Source: Chitinophaga sancti
GTDB taxonomy: Bacteria; Bacteroidota; Bacteroidia; Chitinophagales; Chitinophagaceae
DNA: 64,000 bases
Direction of reading: 5' to 3'
Assembly: GCF_034424315.1 (NCBI RefSeq)
Contig: NZ_CP139972.1
Span: 7,510,501-7,574,500, forward strand
A program made the translations under genes and the position numbers. This document shows positions 34,840 to 43,637 of this stretch, piece after piece (the stretch's first letter is position 1; every line of letters starts with the position of its first letter). A model generated the notes under the pieces. That model did no database searches, was not told the DNA's origin, and was given only the letters and a program-made list of their open reading frames with translations.

Positions 34840-37056
34840 ATGGCAAAATTACCAGTCGATGCGGAAAAGATCATTGAGCAATTTGGTCCTCACCTGAATT
34901 ACGCTCCGCAGGAAGGTTACATTGGCAGAGATGAACCCGACAAAGTAGTAGAAACACATTGTTGTTTTTGCGGCATGCAATGTGGCATCAAATTGCTGGT
35001 TAAAAACAATAAAGTAGTTGGCTTCGATCCCTGGATGGAATTCCCTTTCAACGAAGGCCGGCTGTGCCCGAAAGGCGTACAGCGCTACCTGCAGAACAAC
35101 CATCCTGACCGCCTGCTGGAACCCCTGCAAAGAGTTGAAGGGCTGGGTTTCAAGCCCACCAGCTGGGAAGATTCCATGAATAAGACTGTTGCCGAAATCC
35201 AACGTATTCAGCAAACCTATGGCAAGGATGCCTTCGCTATGCTTTCCGGCGTATCTATTACCAATGAAAAGAGCTACCTGGTCGGTAAGTTTGCCCGCGT
35301 GGCACTCAAAACCCGTAACCTCGATTACAATGGCCGCCTCTGCATGGTAAGTGCCGGTGCCGGTAATAAAAAAGCGTTTGGCCTTGACCGTGGTTCCAAT
35401 AATTATTCTGACCTCGCAAAGGCCGAAGTGATCCTGGTAGCAGGTGCGAATGTAAGCGAAACCTTTCCAACACTTACTTACTGGATCTGGCAGGCGAGAG
35501 ACAATGGCGCCAAACTGATCGTAGTTGATCCACGGGTTATTCCGCTGGCCCGCACTGCTGATCTGCATTTAGACATCAGGCCGGGTACTGATTCTGCCCT
35601 GTATGGCGCTATGCTGAACTACATGGTTGAAAAAGACCTGCTGGATCACGATTTCATCAATGAGCATACGACTGGTTTTCAGCAAACGATCGATGCCGTG
35701 AAAGACTATTCGCTTGAATGGGCTGAGCAGGTAACAGGCATTGCCAAAGAGAAGATCGCATTAGCCGCGGACTGGTGGGGCAAAGCAGCTACCAGTTTCC
35801 TGCTGCATGCCAGGGGCATTGAACATCATTCCAAAGGAGTGGATAATGTACTGGGCTGCATCAACCTCGTATTAGCCAGCGGAAGATTAGGCAAACCTTA
35901 TTGCGGTTATGCCACCATCACCGGCCAGGGAAACGGACAGGGCGGCAGGGAGCATGGACACAAATGTGATCAGTTACCCGGCAACCGTGATATCAGTAAT
36001 CCCGCACATCGTCAATACATTGCTGATGTATGGGGTATTGATGAAAAAGAGATGCCCGGAGTAGGATATACAGCTTACGAGCTCATAGAAGCCATTCACC
36101 GCGGAGAAGTAAAAGGCCTGCTCTCACTCTGTTTCAACCCACTCGTATCATTACCTAATAATAATTACGTGCGCGAGGCGCTGGAGAAACTGGAGTTCTA
36201 TGCCACCATCGATTTCTTCCTGAATGAAACTGCCCGCCATGCAGATATTATATTCCCCGGTTCGCTGCAGGAAGAGGAGGAAGGTACCGTGACCACTGCC
36301 GAGGGCCGGGTTACGCGTATACGCCAGGCCGTTACCCCGCCCGGTAATGCGCGTACTGATACGGCTATTCTCCTTGAACTGGCAAGCCGTTTAGGTGCCG
36401 GTGATAAATTCAGTTATGACAGCAGCGAAGATATATTCAATGAACTCAGGGTGGCTTCCAGGGGTGGCACGGCTGATTATTATGGTATCACCTACGAAAA
36501 GATAGAAGCGAACATGGGTGTGTTCTGGCCCTGTCCTTCACTGGATCATCCTGGTACACCCCGCTTATGGGAAGATAGGAAATTCGCTACAGCTGATGGG
36601 AAGGCGCATTTTAACCCGGTGGTATACAGAGACCCGGGCGAGGTGGTAGATGAGGAATACCCGGTTGTGCTCACTACAGGCAGGGTCGTATCTCAATACC
36701 TGAGTGGTACACAAACCCGGCGTATAGGCAAACTGGTGAATCAGTATCCTGAGCCATTGCTGGAAATACATCCGGAGCTGGCGGCTAAATATGGTATCAC
36801 GCAACGTGAACTGGTGAAGGTGGTCACCAGGAGGGGAGACGCAGAATTCCCTGCCAATATCGTAGAAACCATCCGAAAGGATACTGTCTTTATTCCTTAT
36901 CACTGGCCTGGCCGTAAGTCGGCTAACCAGCTGACCCCCGGAACCCTGGACCCTATTTCTAAAATACCCGAGTTCAAAGTATGTGCATGTAAGTTAGTGC
37001 CGCTGGGAAAAGAGGCACCGGCACCGCAGGATGCGCATGCTTATGATAGTATTTAG
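34840..37056 (+). CDS. NasA/NarB-type molybdopterin nitrate reductase, catalytic subunit
   Basis: This 738-residue molybdopterin oxidoreductase has an N-terminal 4Fe-4S site (CFCGMQC from Cys41, with Cys76 in EGRLCPKG). A cysteine in [18 protein letters not shown] (Cys168) is placed as the Mo ligand, as in assimilatory and periplasmic nitrate reductases. Later elements include [28 protein letters not shown] and the C-terminal dinucleotide-binding domain ([20 protein letters not shown]). There is no Tat or Sec signal, so it is likely cytoplasmic. With narK and partners next to it, nitrate is the likely substrate. Confidence 0.88.
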   Translation: MAKLPVDAEKIIEQFGPHLNYAPQEGYIGRDEPDKVVETHCCFCGMQCGIKLLVKNNKVVGFDPWMEFPFNEGRLCPKGVQRYLQNNHPDRLLEPLQRVEGLGFKPTSWEDSMNKTVAEIQRIQQTYGKDAFAMLSGVSITNEKSYLVGKFARVALKTRNLDYNGRLCMVSAGAGNKKAFGLDRGSNNYSDLAKAEVILVAGANVSETFPTLTYWIWQARDNGAKLIVVDPRVIPLARTADLHLDIRPGTDSALYGAMLNYMVEKDLLDHDFINEHTTGFQQTIDAVKDYSLEWAEQVTGIAKEKIALAADWWGKAATSFLLHARGIEHHSKGVDNVLGCINLVLASGRLGKPYCGYATITGQGNGQGGREHGHKCDQLPGNRDISNPAHRQYIADVWGIDEKEMPGVGYTAYELIEAIHRGEVKGLLSLCFNPLVSLPNNNYVREALEKLEFYATIDFFLNETARHADIIFPGSLQEEEEGTVTTAEGRVTRIRQAVTPPGNARTDTAILLELASRLGAGDKFSYDSSEDIFNELRVASRGGTADYYGITYEKIEANMGVFWPCPSLDHPGTPRLWEDRKFATADGKAHFNPVVYRDPGEVVDEEYPVVLTTGRVVSQYLSGTQTRRIGKLVNQYPEPLLEIHPELAAKYGITQRELVKVVTRRGDAEFPANIVETIRKDTVFIPYHWPGRKSANQLTPGTLDPISKIPEFKVCACKLVPLGKEAPAPQDAHAYDSI

Positions 37057-37122
37057 AAGGGGGTGTTGTTGGTAGAAGATCTGTATGCTTATAAAAGTAT
37101 TTAATCGCAAAAAAGATATCGC

Positions 37123-37689
37123 ATGACGTCGTATTACAAAACCGAGATGGAATTTTTCGTGGATATGCAGCGGTGCATAGGTTGCAAGGCCTGTGAAGCG
37201 GCATGTGCAGAATGTGAGACCAACGGGCAGCAGTCTATGATCCATGTGAATTATGTAGAGCGGGCAGTGACGATACAGACTACGGTGCAGGTGTGTATGC
37301 ATTGTGATGACCCGGTGTGTGCAAATGTGTGTCCTGCGGATGCAATCAGTAAAGATGAATTTGGAGTGGTGCATACTGCAAATACGGCCCGTTGTATTGG
37401 GTGTTCCAATTGTGTGATGGCTTGTCCTTTCGGCGTGCCATTCAAGGAGGAGAGTTATGACATGATGATGAAGTGCAACATGTGTTATGATCGTACGAGT
37501 GCGGGGAAGAAGCCGATGTGTGCAACGGTATGTCCCAGCCAGGCATTGTACTATGGAACGAGGGAAGATATGCTTAGAATGCGGCCGAATAGTGTGCCGG
37601 TGAACACCTTTCAGTTTGGTAAATTGAATGTAAAAACGAAGGTGAATATTATGATGCCAAAGGGAGCTACGATGCTGAAGGTGGACTAA
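37123..37689 (+). CDS. Four-cluster 4Fe-4S ferredoxin-type subunit (DmsB/NrfC-like)
   Basis: This 188-residue electron-transfer protein has sixteen cysteines in four groups: CIGCKACEAACAEC, CMHCDDPVCANVCP, CIGCSNCVMACP and CNMCYDRTSAGKKPMCATVCP. This is the pattern of four 4Fe-4S clusters in the iron-sulfur subunits of molybdoenzyme complexes. It would carry electrons between the membrane subunit or Rieske protein and the catalytic subunit. It lies 66 bases after the molybdoenzyme gene. No signal peptide is visible, consistent with a cytoplasmic complex. Confidence 0.92.
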   Translation: MTSYYKTEMEFFVDMQRCIGCKACEAACAECETNGQQSMIHVNYVERAVTIQTTVQVCMHCDDPVCANVCPADAISKDEFGVVHTANTARCIGCSNCVMACPFGVPFKEESYDMMMKCNMCYDRTSAGKKPMCATVCPSQALYYGTREDMLRMRPNSVPVNTFQFGKLNVKTKVNIMMPKGATMLKVD

Positions 37690-37799
37690 TCGGGTAAGGG
37701 TAATGTTTTTGTGAAAGAAACTAATGGCCCTGGTGTCTTTTCTGAATATAGCCTGATCACATCTATGCGCTACCTGGACTAATCTATAATTAAAGAACT

Positions 37800-38285
37800 A
37801 TGAACGAGAACATCCCGGATTGGAAAAATGATTTTCCAATCAGTCAGGCGGAAACTACAGATGTCACCCGCCGGCAGTTTGCAAAATTCCTTTGCCTGGT
37901 ATCTGGTGGCCTGGCAACGGGCAGCGCATTTGTAGCGGCAAAATCGGCTTTATTCCCGGAGAAGAAGGTCACCGGCTCACACCGGGTATGCAGCAAAAAT
38001 GAATTGCCTGTAGGCGGTACAAGGGCATTTGTAATTGAAGGCAGTGCTACACCTTATATCCTCATTCACCTGGAAAATGGAGCGTTCAAAGCATATGAGC
38101 AAAAATGCACGCATTTATCCTGTGCAGTATTTTATAAACCAGGTACGGGGAAGATAGAATGCCCTTGTCATAACGGATGGTTCGATGCGATGACAGGAGA
38201 GGTGCTGCAAGGCCCGCCACCAAGACCGCTGCCAAAGTTGGAGGTGGAGGTAAGAGGAGAAGATATTTTTGTAACAGGGGCGTAA
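37800..38285 (+). CDS. Tat-anchored Rieske 2Fe-2S protein
   Basis: This 161-residue protein has a twin-arginine-like start (DVTRRQFAKFLCLVSGG, Arg24-Arg25) followed by a hydrophobic stretch that could serve as an anchor. The Rieske fold has both binding loops: CTHLSC and CPCHNGWFD, ligating one 2Fe-2S cluster through two Cys and two His. It sits in the nitrate reductase operon. A periplasm-facing Rieske protein next to a catalytic subunit without a signal is unexpected in topology and suggests electron input from a quinol-oxidising, bc-like module. Confidence 0.88.
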   Translation: MNENIPDWKNDFPISQAETTDVTRRQFAKFLCLVSGGLATGSAFVAAKSALFPEKKVTGSHRVCSKNELPVGGTRAFVIEGSATPYILIHLENGAFKAYEQKCTHLSCAVFYKPGTGKIECPCHNGWFDAMTGEVLQGPPPRPLPKLEVEVRGEDIFVTGA

Positions 38286-38297
38286 AAATCATTTGCT

Positions 38298-38543
38298 ATG
38301 AGTAATTTTCGCAGGGCACAAAGCCAGGCCCATCCTAATAAAACCAGTACTTTGATGCTGGCGATCATCATGTTGCTGATCCTGAATGTAACGATCCAGG
38401 TATGGTTGCTGTATAACGGGTTGAATAATGCACTGGATCATAACCCGGGGATTGCGATACCTGCGTTTATTGGATCGTTTTTTATTTTCCTGATAAATTG
38501 TGGCTTATTGTATTATCTGCCCAGGGGTAGGAGAGAGAGGTAA
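38298..38543 (+). CDS. Small membrane protein of the nitrate operon (DUF6755-like position)
   Basis: This 81-residue protein has two hydrophobic segments (residues 19-38 and 52-73) and basic ends (MSNFRRAQSQAHPNKTS, LPRGRRER). It begins 12 bases after the Rieske gene, so it is the last gene of the operon. I know small two-helix proteins in this place in related nitrate clusters, but I cannot assign a family with certainty. It could stabilise the membrane part of the complex. Confidence 0.65.
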   Translation: MSNFRRAQSQAHPNKTSTLMLAIIMLLILNVTIQVWLLYNGLNNALDHNPGIAIPAFIGSFFIFLINCGLLYYLPRGRRER

Positions 38544-38688
38544 TGGTGCAGCAGAGGGGCGATAGTATATTGTGTTTACATAAAAACTTGTTGATATAAG
38601 CATACAGGCCTACCCGGGCAGGAGGCATACATGGCCGGACTGGCCTCAATGGCACATAATCAACAAATGCTTTTAATAGACTAAGATC

Positions 38689-38715
38689 GGGGCATTATTC
38701 TTTCTGCCCCTTTTT
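38689..38715 (+). terminator. Terminator of the nitrate operon
   Basis: A stem of GGGGCA with TGCCCC and a 10-base loop is followed by five T and more. It overlaps the last codons of the convergent gene ending at 38695. It lies 150 bases beyond the last operon gene. Confidence 0.75.
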
Positions 38716-39162
38716 CTTTTGTTCAAATTTTTCAATGTATTCATCCAGGGATGCCAGTTGTTTGTCGTCAAGTTTCCCTTGTTTGCGGCAGGCAATGGCA
38801 AGTTCGTATTCGGCGGCGTTTGCTATTTTCCCTTTTTTAAGGATTTTGTCGATGGGGTTGGTACGCACGACTTCCTCAGAAAGCCCATTTTTCTCTACCT
38901 GTTCCCAAAAAAATTCGACGTGTTTCCCGGTACTTTCCTGGAACATGTTAAGAATATTGTTTTTGGTGATTTTCAGGCTTGCGGCGGTTCGGAACTGAGT
39001 TGGCGGGTTGAGGATATCCTCTTTCATCTCCTGGTTAAATTTAATGGTATGGCTGATGTTTTGAGGGGTCCATCCATCAGGTGGGAATTTTTCGATAGCA
39101 GCTATGATCAGGTCAAAAATGGGTGCTATTTTCTTTGCTTCTGAATCGTAATTAAATGACAT
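38695..39162 (-). CDS. Hypothetical protein, helical and charged
   Basis: This 155-residue protein is rich in Lys and Glu, without a signal peptide or membrane helix. Segments such as FDLIIAAIEKFPPDGW and KHVEFFWEQVEKNG suggest a small all-helical domain. It ends in FEQKKKGQKE. No known family is recognised. It faces the nitrate operon tail to tail and contains that operon's terminator in its last codons. Confidence 0.6.
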   Translation of the reverse strand: MSFNYDSEAKKIAPIFDLIIAAIEKFPPDGWTPQNISHTIKFNQEMKEDILNPPTQFRTAASLKITKNNILNMFQESTGKHVEFFWEQVEKNGLSEEVVRTNPIDKILKKGKIANAAEYELAIACRKQGKLDDKQLASLDEYIEKFEQKKKGQKE

Positions 39163-39572
39163 TAACTAATATTTAGGTTGTTTTTTCAAAGGTTTCCGAT
39201 GCATTCACATTTCACCGGCAGGAGCTTTTCAAAGGCCGAAAGATAGTTCGGTTTTTTTAAACTGCTTCAAAAAGTAATCCACCGTTGGTGATAATGGTTG
39301 GATTCGCTGACTGGAATTCCAGGTGATAGATTGGAAAATATATGTATATGAGCAGGGTCATCTATAAGGACTACCGGCCTCCGTCTTTTGGCCCATAAGT
39401 ACATTATAAGTACACCATAAGGATATTAAAAGGGCACTTCAATATCGAATAGATATTAAAGCGCCCTTCTCGTTATAAATAAGTGCCGTATATATACTCA
39501 TTTAGCACAAAAGACGCGCTGTATTCCACAAGGAAATCTTACATTGGATCTCTAACCCCAAAATTGTTTGTT
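39163..39572. other. Intergenic region with a 17-position hairpin
   Basis: Upstream of a plus-strand hypothetical gene lies an imperfect inverted repeat (arms 39430-39446 and 39452-39468, 5-base loop). The two mismatches are A-C or C-A in plus-strand RNA but G-U wobbles in minus-strand RNA, so the structure is only fully paired when read from the minus strand. There, a short T-run follows. No gene is visible in the remaining bases. Confidence 0.5.
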
Positions 39573-40112
39573 ATGGCTTTAGTGATAGATAATATCCTCC
39601 TCCAGGTAGTGAGAGGCACTATCGGTGATCAGATTACAATTTACGAGCGCAATGGGCGGATTATTATGGCCAAAAAGCGTGGTCCGTCTAATAATAAACC
39701 AACAAAAAAGCAGCTGGAAGCCAGGTATAAGATGAAGGTGGCAGCGGCTTATGCGAAGGTGATTATCCAGGACCCGGAACTGAAGGCTTATTATAAATCA
39801 AAAGCCGGTCCGGGCCAGAATGCGTATAATATGGCGGTGAAGGATGCATACCATTCTCCGGAGGTGCAGGATATTCGCTTCGAAGATACGACGGTAGTGG
39901 TGACCGCGAAGGATGAATTCAGGGTAGCAGAAGTGGAGGTGAAGGTGCTGGATGCAGCAGATGTGTTATTGGAAAGAGGAAAGGCCATTTTGGGCAGGAA
40001 TGGCGTGGATTGGTATTATAAGGCGACTGGCTTACCGGCGGGAGGGAAGGTGATAGTAGTGGTGGTAGATTTACCGGGGAATGGAACGGTGCGGGAAGTA
40101 ATGCTGGAGTAA
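39573..40112 (+). CDS. Hypothetical protein of unknown function
   Basis: I start at ATG 39573 (MALVIDNILLQVVRGTIGD), giving 179 residues; the frame extends 30 residues upstream without support. The N-terminal ~60 residues (QVVRGTIGDQITIYERNGR, AKKRGPSNNKPTKKQLEARY) resemble short Bacteroidota proteins often annotated as hypothetical. The remainder has beta-rich units (EVQDIRFEDTTVVVTAKDE, GKVIVVVVDLPGNGTVREVML), perhaps an Ig-like domain. Function not known. Confidence 0.65.
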   Translation: MALVIDNILLQVVRGTIGDQITIYERNGRIIMAKKRGPSNNKPTKKQLEARYKMKVAAAYAKVIIQDPELKAYYKSKAGPGQNAYNMAVKDAYHSPEVQDIRFEDTTVVVTAKDEFRVAEVEVKVLDAADVLLERGKAILGRNGVDWYYKATGLPAGGKVIVVVVDLPGNGTVREVMLE

Positions 40113-40149
40113 GGATGTTTTTGCAGGGTATGATACAAATATAGAATAG

Positions 40150-40430
40150 TCTCATAGTAATCCCAATAGCATCTTCCGGGCAGCAGCAACCTTGCTGGAC
40201 AGTGCTTTTAATGCGGGTGCTGCCAGGGAATTCATTTTTGTGGCGGCTGATGATTCCACTGCAGTGGTGGAAAAATTCTCCCATCAGTGACAGGAGGCTT
40301 GACTTTACAAGCCGAACTCATTGCCTTTATTGACAAAAAATATCGCACCATTCCTAACAGGAATAGCCGGGCGGTGACGGGTGACTTTATGGGAGGCTAC
40401 CACACTTTCCACCATGGCTGTTCTCCCTCC
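40150..40430 (+). pseudogene. Remnant of an alpha/beta-hydrolase esterase (PF00756-like)
   Basis: Two out-of-frame pieces read like one esterase. The first (40150-40290) encodes LLDSAFNAGAAREFIFVAADD and similar, and ends at a TGA. The second (from about 40300) encodes ELIAFIDKKYRTIPNRNSRAVTG, then FMGGYHTF. That corresponds to the family pattern ELIPFIDKxYRTxPNRxxRAIxGxSMGGY, with the nucleophile Ser replaced by Phe here. There is no start and the C-terminal half is missing, because the convergent gene ends at 40397. I read this as a decayed gene fragment. Confidence 0.6.
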
Positions 40431-41161
40431 GTTCCAGCGGGAGCACTATTTTCCGCTTTTGTTTCAGACGCAGCTTTCACCGGGTAAAAATGAATCGCAA
40501 AATCCTGCTCTGTTTCCTTCACTACGCCTTTAAACACCCTGCCTTCCCGCTCATACACCTTATTCTTATCATAATCTGCCAGTTTCCAGTGCCTGGGATT
40601 AGCCTTCATCTGATCGATATAATGTTGAAAATCCCGGCTGGTTTCCGCCTTCGTTTTTGGATGACTAATGATCGTTTCCCTTGGTAATGCGGAACTAAGC
40701 ATATTATGCCCTGCCTGCATCATAATATCAAAATACCAGTCATTGGTTAGTTCAATCGCCAGCATAGTCAGTGTATCCGTTACAGATAGGACGCTGTCAT
40801 TGAATTTTGTTTGCTTGTCTATTTTTAACCTGATCCCCGTTGATTTTGACCAGTCAGCAGCTTCGCCCGTTTCCCCGTTACGTGATACGCCGTAAAAACC
40901 GATCACATATTCCAGGTCGCCATTAGGAGTAGGTTCTTCATACATAATAGGCTGCTCCAGTACCTGGTCCGGCACATTTGCAAGCAGGGGATCAAAGAAC
41001 CTGGCGTCGTTGAAAAAGCTCATTCCCGAGATATTGATCTGCGGTACTCCGCCAACGCCGTACCTGCAGGTGGTACCGTTTTTATAGATCTTCATATTAA
41101 GTGCGTCCTGCCCGCCAGAGGATATCCTGATGAGAATGAGTTCTACTTCTTGTTTTTTCAT
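40397..41161 (-). CDS. Hypothetical protein
   Basis: This 254-residue soluble protein is mixed alpha/beta, with no signal peptide or membrane helix. It starts ELILIRISSGGQDALNMKIYKNGTT and includes VIGFYGVSRNGETGEAADW and a lysine/proline-rich middle. The last residues (GTEGEQPWWKVW) are tryptophan-rich. I recognise no family. Its 3' end runs into the esterase remnant region. Confidence 0.6.
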   Translation of the reverse strand: MKKQEVELILIRISSGGQDALNMKIYKNGTTCRYGVGGVPQINISGMSFFNDARFFDPLLANVPDQVLEQPIMYEEPTPNGDLEYVIGFYGVSRNGETGEAADWSKSTGIRLKIDKQTKFNDSVLSVTDTLTMLAIELTNDWYFDIMMQAGHNMLSSALPRETIISHPKTKAETSRDFQHYIDQMKANPRHWKLADYDKNKVYEREGRVFKGVVKETEQDFAIHFYPVKAASETKAENSAPAGTEGEQPWWKVW

Positions 41162-41519
41162 GTTGATAGGTGCTATAGGGACTTGTAATATAGTGGAATA
41201 TTTTCATGTGTATAGCGGCAAGTTGGCTAAGCCGGATGGACGCTGGGCTCCTGAAAGATGTTTCCTGGTCGAAGTTGTTAATAACCAGTAATTTAACCCA
41301 AGGCGTATGCACAATCAAATATTGTATTGATTGTTTTCATGTATGCAGCCGGTAAAAAATAGAACTGTTGCAGGTACGATTGAGGTGAAAGTTTTAAAGG
41401 AATGCAAAGAAAAGCCCTGAAGGTAAAGGAGCCGGGGATCTTTCTATTCGTTCCCGGCTTGTGTTGTTGACAGCTGGCAGTGTTGATAAATGCCAGGTTT
41501 AGTGAATATCAACGCAAGA
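41162..41519. other. Intergenic region with two hairpins
   Basis: No gene is visible. One hairpin (AGCCGGGGA with TTCCCGGCT, 41430-41459) lies 60 bases beyond the deaminase stop and probably ends that minus-strand transcript. A second (ACAATCAA with TTGATTGT, about 41309-41335) is followed by TTTT on the plus strand and has no gene in front of it. Confidence 0.55.
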
Positions 41520-42968
41520 TTAATCATGAAGAGCACTATCCAGGTGAGCCTGGATCTCATTTTCAAACTGGTTAAATGCATGATCCAGTTGTTGCAATTT
41601 CCGCTCCTTCAGCGCAGGTTGTAAAAAACTATAAACGATACTGTTCCTTACGATTGCTTTGATCTGTGTATAACTAAGTGATGGATACCTGGTAGCCAGC
41701 AATACATATTGCTCCGTTAAATCGGTACGCAGTACTGCCGGATCATCTGTGCTGATCACCACAGGTACCTGGTATGTATAATACAGCATAAGCGGATGCT
41801 GTTCATTTTTTACATGCAGGATAAATTCATTACTGCTTAGGTTGATCTCGACGGCTACCTTGCGCAGCGCCATGCTATCCAGTAATTGCAGGCATTGTGC
41901 TTCATGTGCGATATCAACACCATGACCGATGCGTTGTGCACCTGCTACCAGCACCGCCTGGCTGATGTGATAACGGAGCAGTTCCGGGCGTACCATTCCC
42001 TGCGCCAGTTCACCGGCATGCAGGGAGTATTTAACATGGGGATAATAGTGGTGCAGGTGTTTTATCATCAGCATATGTAAACTATAATCCCGCATGGAAA
42101 TTGAGCCGTCTTCCGGTGCTACCAGGTTCACGCCTACGATCAGTGAATCCATGCTGGCTGCCTGGAAGGCAATTAACAATTTCCTATACACGCTGAGCGG
42201 GGCTGCATTCCGGTTTGCAGATAACTGGTAACGCAGCATGAATAGACTGTCATCAACAGCTGCCCGCTGGTGGAGCAGGTCCTGTTTCCGGCAGCATGTT
42301 TTAGCAGCATTGGCAATACCATTCTTTATCAGGGCGGTATACACTTTTTCAAGAGTAGCAGTTACTGCAGTGCTGTCTGATAACCGGGCACCGCTTAATG
42401 ACTTTTCCCAGGCGCCTGCTTCAGGTAATCGGATAGCCGTATCCGGTACACCCATGATGGTTTCAATATAAGATACGTTTTCAGCGATGGCGCGTTGTTT
42501 AAACTCCTGTAAGCCTCTTATCATGCCGTAGCTGGCAGGAGCGGAGAAGCCGGAGAAGGTAGCGAAGAAGTGCTGATCGGAAGGACCGGCTAAGGCCGTA
42601 TAGTCTTTGACGGAGATTTTGCGCAAATAAGCCTGTTTAAGCGAGTCTGATCCAATTTCAGCAAGATGTTTCCAGGGCGCTTTATGGAGCGCGCCTGCGG
42701 TATCTACATCCAGTGTATGTGGATTGATCCAGCCATTGCTTTCCATTAGTATTTCCCAGTATGTTTCACCGTATACTGCGCCTGAATAATGATGATGCAG
42801 GTCTGCTCCCTTGGGCATGGCAGTGAAGAATGCGGTGAGCAGGGGTGGATTATTCCGGATTTTCTCAAAATAATTGTTCACCTCTTCGGTATTCCGGTAT
42901 TGTTTGGGGAGCTCGGTGAATGCCATGGTTGCAAAAAGCAGCCAAAAATACTTGCGCATTGTTTTCAT
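41520..42968 (-). CDS. Adenosine deaminase-family protein, exported
   Basis: This 482-residue protein starts with a signal-like stretch (RKYFWLLFATMAFT). The amidohydrolase/ADA elements follow: metal site KGADLHHHYSGA, LHAGELAQG with the His-Ala-Gly-Glu active-site motif, RIGHGVDIAHE, VEINLSSNEF and STDDPAVLRT with the metal/catalytic Asp pair. Deamination of adenosine to inosine or a related nucleoside is the expected activity. It is longer than cytoplasmic ADA (about 340 residues) and closer to the ADGF/CECR1-like and exported bacterial versions. Confidence 0.88.
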   Translation of the reverse strand: MKTMRKYFWLLFATMAFTELPKQYRNTEEVNNYFEKIRNNPPLLTAFFTAMPKGADLHHHYSGAVYGETYWEILMESNGWINPHTLDVDTAGALHKAPWKHLAEIGSDSLKQAYLRKISVKDYTALAGPSDQHFFATFSGFSAPASYGMIRGLQEFKQRAIAENVSYIETIMGVPDTAIRLPEAGAWEKSLSGARLSDSTAVTATLEKVYTALIKNGIANAAKTCCRKQDLLHQRAAVDDSLFMLRYQLSANRNAAPLSVYRKLLIAFQAASMDSLIVGVNLVAPEDGSISMRDYSLHMLMIKHLHHYYPHVKYSLHAGELAQGMVRPELLRYHISQAVLVAGAQRIGHGVDIAHEAQCLQLLDSMALRKVAVEINLSSNEFILHVKNEQHPLMLYYTYQVPVVISTDDPAVLRTDLTEQYVLLATRYPSLSYTQIKAIVRNSIVYSFLQPALKERKLQQLDHAFNQFENEIQAHLDSALHD

Positions 42969-43637
42969 TGCAAAGGGAGTAGGTCTTTGCTAAGTTAACT
43001 GAAATAAAGTAAGACCAGATAAACTAAATAATAAACCAGTTAGGAAATGAAATTCTCACGAACCTAAGCCTGCTTTGTTCAGATGAATAATTCGCAAAAA
43101 ATACGTCAGGTTTAGCGAAAAAGCGTCAGGGGGGATTTATGAGATAATAATGATATTGCCAATATTGAACCTGGAAATTCTTTGAGTTTTATCCAAAGAA
43201 TTTCCAGGTTTATTTGATTGATCTATACCGCATATACAATGCGGAGCTGGCTGTTTTCTTTGTACCAGGTTTAGGGTTTATACTACTAAAGTGTTATGTG
43301 TTTTGTCCGATTCTTTTGACAACTTTGTTATTGTTATATTTTGATGTTGCCCATTGCCCGTTTTTAAATCTATATATTGTTTGAGCATAATCAGAATTTT
43401 CAATTTAGATCTTAGCCTATATATATGAATCGTTAGCGTTTAATAAGCCGCTTATATTAAACCTGCATAGCCCTGTTGATACCCATTGTAATAATGTGGG
43501 TGTGTTAGCCCGGGACTTCATTTTATAAAAGTGCTTATACACCATATACGTATGTGCTATTTCTTCGCCATTGAGGTATGAAAGATACTTATATCCACGA
43601 CCTATACGATAATGAAATACAAAGAATAGTTTTAAAT
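42969..43637. other. Intergenic region with a perfect 17-bp hairpin
   Basis: The region separates divergent genes. Its striking feature is an exact inverted repeat with arms AACCTGGAAATTCTTTG (43168-43184) and its complement (43194-43210), a 9-base loop and only a weak T-run. No gene precedes it on the plus strand. The rest is AT-rich and may hold the RHS promoter. I see no other gene. Confidence 0.6.

Noticed and set aside
41309..41335. Terminator-like hairpin with TTTT on the plus strand
   Set aside because: No plus-strand gene precedes it and the stem is only 8 A+T-rich pairs, so I mention it only within the intergenic entry.
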